From positions 1 to 6,732 of the forward strand of contig JASLSL010000331.1 in the NCBI GenBank assembly GCA_030743445.1: a stretch of DNA of 6,732 bases, written 5' to 3'. The number at the start of each line of letters is the position of its first letter. The stretch's first letter is position 1. Below, piece after piece: positions 1 through 4,160 of the stretch. The notes beneath the pieces were generated by a model that made no database searches, had not been told where the DNA came from, and saw nothing but the letters and a program-made list of their open reading frames with translations. This DNA comes from Alphaproteobacteria bacterium. Lineage in GTDB: Bacteria > Pseudomonadota > Alphaproteobacteria > UBA8366. The position numbers were made by a program, and so were the translations under genes.

Positions 1-825
1 GGCCTCGTCGAGCCCGGCCCAGCCGTCGCCCTCGAGCACGATCAAGCGCTCCGGCTTGCGCGCGGGGGGTGGTGTGGGCGGGCCGAACAGCCCCGGATAG
101 CCGCGGTCGCCGCCGGCGCGCATGGCGATCTCGATCGCCACTTGCCACATGTCCTCGATGCATCTGGCGTGCGGCCCGTGGGTGCTCATGCTGGTGGCCT
201 GGCGCTCGCCGCGGTTGATGCCGCCCTGGCTCGGCTTGAGCGCCACGTTGCCGCAGAAGGCGGCGGGGCGGATGATCGAGCCGCCGACCTGGCTGCCGAT
301 CGCCGCCGGCACCATGCCGGCCGCGACCGCGGCGGCCGAGCCCGAGGACGAGCCGCCCGGCGTGCGCGAGGGGTCGAACGGGTTGGTCGTCGGGCCCGGA
401 TGCGAGCCGCCGAGCTCCGCCGTCACCGTCTTGGCGAGCACGACCACACCCGCCTCGCGCAGGGCCCAGACCGCGGCGTTGTCGCGCTTCGGGAAGTTGC
501 CGCGATAGGCCTCGCAGCCCATCTCGGTCGGCATGTCCTTGGTCTCGAGCAGATCCTTGATGCCGATCGGCAGGCCGTCGATCGGGGAGAGCAGCTTGCC
601 ATCCTTCCAGCGCTTCGTGCTGGCGTCGGCGGCCTCGCGCGCGCCCTCTTCGTTGATCGTAACCAGCGCCTTCACCACCGGCTCGCGGTCGGCGATCGTC
701 TCGAGGCAGCGCTCGAGATACTTCCGCGGCGTGTCGCCGCCGTCGCGGAAGCTCGGCACGGCGTCGTGGAAGGTCAGCGCCTGGAATTCCTTGGGGTCGT
801 AGGTCCGGGGGGCGGGGGCGTCCAT
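1..825 (-). CDS. Amidase-signature family hydrolase, 3' end cut by the window
   Basis: Members of the amidase signature family hydrolyse carboxamides (R-CO-NH2 or R-CO-NHR') to acid plus ammonia or amine, usually in the cytoplasm. The 275 visible residues hold the whole Ser-cisSer-Lys triad: K90 in GLPIGIKDLLE, S159 in TPGGSSSGSAAA, and the nucleophile S183 in GSQVGGSIIRPAAFCG. The 24-residue spacing from S159 to S183 equals that of S217-S241 in fatty acid amide hydrolase. Family members run about 450-500 residues, so roughly the last 40% lies beyond position 1. The ATG at 825 is supported by an AAGGAG ribosome-binding site 8 nt upstream (834-839). It is the last visible gene of the aminotransferase-oxidoreductase-amidase set and may also have its own promoter. 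GatA is unlikely, since no gatB or gatC is visible and the context is catabolic. The exact substrate cannot be read from the sequence. The family call is secure. Confidence 0.93.
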   Translation of the reverse strand, partial: MDAPAPRTYDPKEFQALTFHDAVPSFRDGGDTPRKYLERCLETIADREPVVKALVTINEEGAREAADASTKRWKDGKLLSPIDGLPIGIKDLLETKDMPTEMGCEAYRGNFPKRDNAAVWALREAGVVVLAKTVTAELGGSHPGPTTNPFDPSRTPGGSSSGSAAAVAAGMVPAAIGSQVGGSIIRPAAFCGNVALKPSQGGINRGERQATSMSTHGPHARCIEDMWQVAIEIAMRAGGDRGYPGLFGPPTPPPARKPERLIVLEGDGWAGLDEA

Positions 826-863
826 GGTGGGGTCTCCTTGCGTGCGGTCGAATTCACATCCTT

Positions 864-892
864 ATTAAAGCCCGAACGACGGCCGTCGTCAC
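864..892 (-). promoter_or_regulatory. Candidate sigma-70-type promoter for the amidase gene
   Basis: On the minus strand GTGACG (887-892; 4 of 6 to TTGACA) is followed after exactly 17 bp by TTTAAT (864-869; 5 of 6 to TATAAT). Transcription would start near 857, giving a leader of about 30 nt that contains the AAGGAG site. The -35 overlaps the stop codon of the upstream oxidoreductase gene. The AT-rich TTTAATAA stretch stands out in this G+C-rich sequence. It is a motif match only, and the amidase may equally be read from the upstream operon promoter. Confidence 0.4.
876..889. repeat. Perfect 14-bp palindrome in the oxidoreductase-amidase gap
   Basis: ACGACGGCCGTCGT reads identically on both strands. 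It covers most of the spacer and part of the -35 of the candidate amidase promoter and ends on the first plus-strand base of the oxidoreductase stop codon. It could be an operator for a dimeric regulator. As RNA it could form a 5-bp stem with a GGCC loop, but no uridine tract follows directly, so it is a poor intrinsic terminator. Confidence 0.5.
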
Positions 893-2196
893 CCGCGCCA
901 CGACTGCTTGGAAAACAACTCGATCGGCGAGCCGTCGGTGAACCGCGCGAGGCGGAACGGGTGCAGGTCGACGCAGACGCTCTCGCCCATCGCCAGCTCG
1001 GCCATGATCCGGCCGACCCCGGCCCCGATGCCGAAGCCGTGGCCCGAGAATCCGGTGGCGACGAAGTAGCCCTCGAGCCCGTCGACCGCGCTCATCACCG
1101 GGATCGCGTCCGGCGTCACGTCGATCATCCCGGCCCAGGCCTCGGCGATCTCGACGGGCCCGAGCTGCGGGAAGTTTTGCCGGGCGAAGCGGATCATACC
1201 GCCGAGCATCGCCATGTCGGGTGCGGGGTCGAGCACCCGGTAACGCTCGAACGCGGTCACTTGGTCGCCCTGCCACTTGTTCGGCCGGACCAGCTCGCGG
1301 AAGAACGCGTCGTTGAACTTGAGCTTCATTCCCGGCTGGGATTTGCGGCCGGGCTGGAAGTCCCGGAAGTAGCGCAGCGCATCGGGCACGATCTCGAAGA
1401 TGGCTGCGCCCGAGCGGCCGATGGTGTAGCCGCCGTCCTGGCGCCGGCGGAACCCGGCGCCCGACGACATCACGTTGCTCTCGGTCGCGAGCGGGGCCGG
1501 CTTGGTGCGCAACACCGAGGCCCGGACCTTGAGCTGGGGAAAGCCATGGCCGAGGTTGCGGCTAAACAGGCTCGACCAGGCGCCGGCGGCGCAGACCACG
1601 GCGCGGCAGGCGATCGGGCCTTTTTCCGTGACCACGCCGATGACCTTGCCGGCGGCGCGTTCGACCGTGCGAACGGCGCACTCGGTCAACACCGTGCCGC
1701 CCATGCGCTGGAGGGCGCGGGCGACCGCCGGCACCGCCTTTTCGGGCTCGGCCCTGCCGTCGCTGGCTGTGAACATCCCGCCCTTCCATATGCGGCCCTC
1801 GCCGCCGATCTGCGCGTCGACCTCGTCGGGCGACAAGAGCCTCGTGTCGAGCTGGTACTCCCGGGCAAAGTCCATCCAGCGCTCGTAGTGCGCCAGGTCG
1901 TCGTCGTTCTCGGCGAGGTAGAGCGAGCCGCCCTGGTGCCAGCCGATGTCCTCGCCGAGCTCGGCCTCGAGACCTTCCCAGATGCGCAGCGATTCGATGA
2001 CCGCCGGGAGCTCACGCGGGTCGCGGCCCTGTTTCCGGACGAAGCCCCAGTTGCGCGACGATTGCTCGCCCGCGACCCTTCCCTTCTCGCAGACCACGAC
2101 GGGGACGCCGCGCTTGGCGAGGAAATAGGCGGTCATCGTGCCGGCGATCCCGGCGCCGACGACGACGACCTCGGTTTCCTTTGGAAATTCGCTCAC
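889..2196 (-). CDS. FAD-dependent oxidoreductase of the DAO family (D-amino-acid dehydrogenase-like)
   Basis: Enzymes of this family oxidise the C-N bond of amino acids or secondary amines (D-amino acids, glycine, sarcosine), passing electrons from FAD to oxygen or to a membrane carrier. The 435-residue length is usual. The N-terminus has the dinucleotide-binding fold: a beta strand, GAGIAG at residues 14-19, and acidic E37 closing the second strand, which binds the adenine ribose. The block SSRNWGFVRKQGRDP follows. The C-terminal FAD-contact motif GFSGHGFGIG is at 382-391, then GVGRIMAELA. No signal peptide or membrane segment is seen, so it is probably cytoplasmic or peripheral to the membrane. 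The start is GTG with GGAGAG 5 nt upstream. The gene lies 21 bp after the aminotransferase stop, so the two are almost certainly co-transcribed. The substrate is unknown; pairing with a fold-type IV aminotransferase suggests a D-amino acid or related amine, which is an inference. Confidence 0.92.
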   Translation of the reverse strand: MSEFPKETEVVVVGAGIAGTMTAYFLAKRGVPVVVCEKGRVAGEQSSRNWGFVRKQGRDPRELPAVIESLRIWEGLEAELGEDIGWHQGGSLYLAENDDDLAHYERWMDFAREYQLDTRLLSPDEVDAQIGGEGRIWKGGMFTASDGRAEPEKAVPAVARALQRMGGTVLTECAVRTVERAAGKVIGVVTEKGPIACRAVVCAAGAWSSLFSRNLGHGFPQLKVRASVLRTKPAPLATESNVMSSGAGFRRRQDGGYTIGRSGAAIFEIVPDALRYFRDFQPGRKSQPGMKLKFNDAFFRELVRPNKWQGDQVTAFERYRVLDPAPDMAMLGGMIRFARQNFPQLGPVEIAEAWAGMIDVTPDAIPVMSAVDGLEGYFVATGFSGHGFGIGAGVGRIMAELAMGESVCVDLHPFRLARFTDGSPIELFSKQSWRG

Positions 2197-2201
2197 GGTT
2201 G

Positions 2202-2207
2202 CTCTCC
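2202..2207 (-). promoter_or_regulatory. Ribosome-binding site supporting the GTG start of the oxidoreductase
   Basis: GGAGAG on the minus strand ends 5 nt before the GTG at 2194-2196. No ATG would retain the complete N-terminal FAD-binding strand, so this site decides the non-ATG start. Confidence 0.7.
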
Positions 2208-2217
2208 GCCGGCCCGC

Positions 2218-3138
2218 CTAGTTCGCCAGCTCGTAGCGCACCGGCGTGGTGTAGGCCGGGTCGTCGTGCAGGTCCCAGTACATCCGGGTCAGGCGCTGGG
2301 TCACCGGCCCAGGTTGACCGTCGCCGACGGGCGCGTCGTCGATCTGGTTGACCGGGATGATGCCGCCCGCTGTCGAGGTCAGGAACACCTCGTCGGCGGC
2401 ACGGAGCGCGTCGACCTTCAGGGCGTCGAACCGGGCGTCGATGTTGAGCCGCTCGGCCAACCCCTTCACGGTCATTCGGGTGATGCCCTCGAGCACGCCG
2501 CGGTCGGGCGAGACCAGCCGGCCACCGGTCAGCGCGAAGATGTTCCAGCCGCGACCCTCGGTGATGTTGCCCTCTTGGTCGAGCAGGACGGCGTAGTGCG
2601 CCTCGCGGTCGTAGGCCTCGAACATCGCACGCACGAAATCGAGGCGGCCGTAATTCTTGATCGTGGGATCGACCGCGTCCGGTGGAATGCGGACGGTCTC
2701 GGCGACGACGATATCGCAGCCATGCTCGGTCTCCTCGTCCGACACCGCCGAGTAGTAGGGCAGCGCCCAGGCCATCAGGCGGTTGCGGCAGGAGCGCAAG
2801 TCCTTGTGGCCGCTATCGGGCGTGCCGCGCGTGGCGACGATGGTGACCATCGACTTTTGCAGGCCGGCGCGCGCGACGCAGCCGTGCAGCACCTCGGCGA
2901 AGTCCTCGCGGTCGTGGCCCAATGTATCGTAACGCCGCGCCGCGACGGCGCGCTCCCAGCGGTCGAGATGGTCGTCCATGCGGAAGAAACGCCCGTCCCA
3001 CACGTGGAGCGCGTCATAGCACATGTCGGCGAGCTGGAAGCCGAGGTCGGTCACCGGCAGCCGCAGGTCCGACATCGCCACGTACTCGCCGTCGATGTAG
3101 CCGCAGCCTTCGTTTCCGTAACCCGACCCTTCGGCCAT
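2218..3138 (-). CDS. Fold-type IV PLP aminotransferase, (R)-amine transaminase / D-amino-acid aminotransferase-like
   Basis: This 306-residue class IV aminotransferase would transfer an amino group between an amine or amino acid and a 2-oxo acid using PLP. Visible residues: phosphate-site R60 in DDHLDRW, Schiff-base lysine K161 in DPTIKNYGRLD, E194 in NITEGRGWNIF (binds the pyridine nitrogen), and the cofactor-phosphate loops GITRMTV and TSTAGGI. From memory, several blocks match Arthrobacter-type (R)-selective amine transaminases better than housekeeping IlvE: HVWDGRFFRMDDH, VDPTIKN, GPVTQ-(x)5-YWDL and the TPVRY tail. D-amino-acid or branched-chain specificity remains possible. The ATG at 3138 is chosen because GGGAGA lies 6 nt upstream. 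The frame stays open another 108 codons upstream, but those run across the divergent promoter region and into the lipoprotein gene and show no family similarity. It is the first gene of the minus-strand operon. Confidence 0.9.
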   Translation of the reverse strand: MAEGSGYGNEGCGYIDGEYVAMSDLRLPVTDLGFQLADMCYDALHVWDGRFFRMDDHLDRWERAVAARRYDTLGHDREDFAEVLHGCVARAGLQKSMVTIVATRGTPDSGHKDLRSCRNRLMAWALPYYSAVSDEETEHGCDIVVAETVRIPPDAVDPTIKNYGRLDFVRAMFEAYDREAHYAVLLDQEGNITEGRGWNIFALTGGRLVSPDRGVLEGITRMTVKGLAERLNIDARFDALKVDALRAADEVFLTSTAGGIIPVNQIDDAPVGDGQPGPVTQRLTRMYWDLHDDPAYTTPVRYELAN

Positions 3139-3144
3139 CAGGCG

Positions 3145-3150
3145 TCTCCC
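3145..3150 (-). promoter_or_regulatory. Ribosome-binding site fixing the aminotransferase start
   Basis: GGGAGA on the minus strand sits 6 nt before the ATG at 3136-3138. It decides this start over longer in-frame candidates up to 3462. Confidence 0.7.
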
Positions 3151-3169
3151 TATGGATATGGGTTCGATT

Positions 3170-3197
3170 TTGCCGCGATGCGGCCCATCACTATAGA
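3170..3197 (+). promoter_or_regulatory. Candidate sigma-70-type promoter of the lipoprotein gene (leaderless)
   Basis: TTGCCG (3170-3175; 4 of 6 to TTGACA) and TATAGA (3192-3197; TATA core) are separated by 16 bp. The usual start, 6-8 nt after the -10, falls at about 3204-3206, on or next to the ATG at 3206. No Shine-Dalgarno sequence lies between promoter and ATG, which fits a leaderless mRNA. Confidence 0.5.
3190..3195 (-). promoter_or_regulatory. Possible -10 element of the aminotransferase operon promoter
   Basis: On the minus strand TATAGT (5 of 6 to TATAAT) lies about 50 bp before the aminotransferase start and overlaps the plus-strand TATAGA, because CTATAG is palindromic. No good -35 is visible: the best at 16-18 bp is TTCGAT, and TTGCCA lies only 11 bp away. 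An activator would be needed if this -10 is real. Confidence 0.25.
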
Positions 3198-3205
3198 CTC
3201 CGCCC

Positions 3206-3985
3206 ATGGCAAGATCGAATTGCATAACGCGCCGGCCATCGATCGGTTTCGCCATCGCGGCGCTGGCGGCGCTGGCCATGCTCGCGTCCGGTTGCGAAAC
3301 GAATCGAAACGCGAACGCGTTTCTCAGTGCCGACAGGACCGTCCGCGTGGTCAACCACGACCCGAAACTCAGGTCCCAACAACTGGAACGCCTGGCGGGC
3401 CAGGCGGCGCGGGAATACACAGCATTGCGTCGGGCGTTCGGCAAGGACGTCGGCCGGATCACCGTCGAGGTGCGCGACCGTGGCGTCGGGCGCCACTTCC
3501 CGCCGGCGACAATTCATATTCCGTCGCGGCTGATCCGGAAGTCGCGCGCGATCACCGCGCACGAGATCACCCACCTGCTGGCCCAGGGCTGGACCTCCTT
3601 GGTGCTGAAGGAAGGCCTCGCGGTCTATGCCCAGGCGAGGTTCGGCGAGCAACGCGGCTGGCCGAACTATGGCCGCCCGATCCACCGCTCGGCCCGGCGC
3701 TGGCGCAACACGCCCAATGTCGGGGTGCGGACCCCGGCGGACGCCGAATTCGTGTGGGCCACCGCCCGCCGGCGCGATACCGAGGCAAGGCGCGCCGCCT
3801 ACGCCATCGCCGGCTCGTGGGTGACCTGGATCGTCGAGGAAAAGCTCGGCGGCGACCTCGGCCGGTTCATGGAACGCCTCTACCGGACTGGAGACTACCC
3901 GGCGGCACTCGGCCAGCCGCAAGCGGCGTTGGCGCGAGAATGGGGTGAATTCGTGGAGGCGGCGGGGTCCAAGTCGCGGAAATAG
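3206..3985 (+). CDS. Putative zinc-metallopeptidase-like lipoprotein (HEXXH, peptidase-MA-like)
   Basis: This 259-residue protein begins with a lipoprotein signal: basic n-region with R9-R10, hydrophobic run about residues 13-28, and lipobox ASGC with acylated C30. Residue +2 is Glu, not Asp, so by the enterobacterial rule it would go to the outer membrane, though that rule may not hold here. The mature part has HEITH at 119-123, where the two His would bind zinc and E120 would be the catalytic base. E136 in LKEGLAVY, 12 residues after H123, is the likely third ligand. This is the gluzincin layout of peptidase-MA-like proteins. A strand-like segment around 101-106 before the helix fits an edge strand for substrate. 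The rest is Arg- and Ala-rich and not recognised. Substrate and function are unknown, and a non-catalytic role is possible. It diverges from the aminotransferase and ends 15 bp from the convergent tRNA. The ATG at 3206 lacks a Shine-Dalgarno and appears leaderless. Confidence 0.8.
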   Translation: MARSNCITRRPSIGFAIAALAALAMLASGCETNRNANAFLSADRTVRVVNHDPKLRSQQLERLAGQAAREYTALRRAFGKDVGRITVEVRDRGVGRHFPPATIHIPSRLIRKSRAITAHEITHLLAQGWTSLVLKEGLAVYAQARFGEQRGWPNYGRPIHRSARRWRNTPNVGVRTPADAEFVWATARRRDTEARRAAYAIAGSWVTWIVEEKLGGDLGRFMERLYRTGDYPAALGQPQAALAREWGEFVEAAGSKSRK

Positions 3986-3991
3986 CTCGGT

Positions 3992-3996
3992 AAAAA
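3992..3996 (-). terminator. T-tract just downstream of the tRNA
   Basis: The minus strand reads ACTATTTTTACC directly after the tRNA CCA. It has five T's but no hairpin of its own apart from the tRNA. It may help release polymerase after the tRNA, but it is weak as an intrinsic terminator. Confidence 0.2.
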
Positions 3997-4000
3997 TAGT

Positions 4001-4077
<77 letters not shown>

Positions 4078-4089
4078 GTCGGGCGGAAC

Positions 4090-4116
4090 ATTATCCGAGT
4101 GCACGCAAGCGGTCCA
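4090..4116 (-). promoter_or_regulatory. Candidate promoter of tRNA-Arg
   Basis: On the minus strand TGGACC (4111-4116) precedes GATAAT (4090-4095; 5 of 6 to TATAAT) with a 15-bp spacer. Transcription would start near 4083, about 6 nt before the mature tRNA 5' end. The -10 is convincing, while the -35 and its short spacer are weaker. Confidence 0.4.
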
Positions 4117-4144
4117 GCGCGCGGCCACCTACGTGCGCGCGGCC
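4117..4144. repeat. 10-bp direct repeat between cyclase and tRNA
   Basis: GCGCGCGGCC occurs at 4117-4126 and again at 4135-4144, with 8 bp between. The GCGCGC cores are self-complementary, so a 6-bp GC hairpin is also possible at the 3' end of the cyclase transcript. No T-tract follows, so it is not a standard terminator. It sits just upstream of the tRNA candidate -35. Confidence 0.5.
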
Positions 4145-4160
4145 GGTTTGCACCCCGGCG

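Noticed and set aside
3190..3212. TTGCCA plus TATAGT as a complete minus-strand promoter
   Set aside because: The spacer is only 11 bp, too short for a sigma-70 promoter. Only the -10-like element is kept, at low confidence.
3139..3462. N-terminal extension of the aminotransferase by 108 codons
   Set aside because: It would cross the divergent gap and overlap the lipoprotein gene, adds no family similarity, and ignores the good GGGAGA site before 3138.
3191..3922. 243-codon minus-strand frame opposite the lipoprotein gene
   Set aside because: The plus strand encodes a signal peptide, lipobox and HEXXH motif. The antisense frame shows no motif and would overlap the aminotransferase promoter region.
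142..3948. A 1268-codon open plus-strand frame
   Set aside because: It lies opposite the amidase, oxidoreductase and aminotransferase and then runs out of frame through the lipoprotein gene. Its Arg/Ala/His-rich product has no recognisable domain, while the opposite-strand genes have complete catalytic motifs. It is a by-product of high G+C codon use.
4117..4160. Intrinsic terminator after the cyclase
   Set aside because: GC-rich hairpins are possible, but no T-tract follows, so a terminator cannot be supported.
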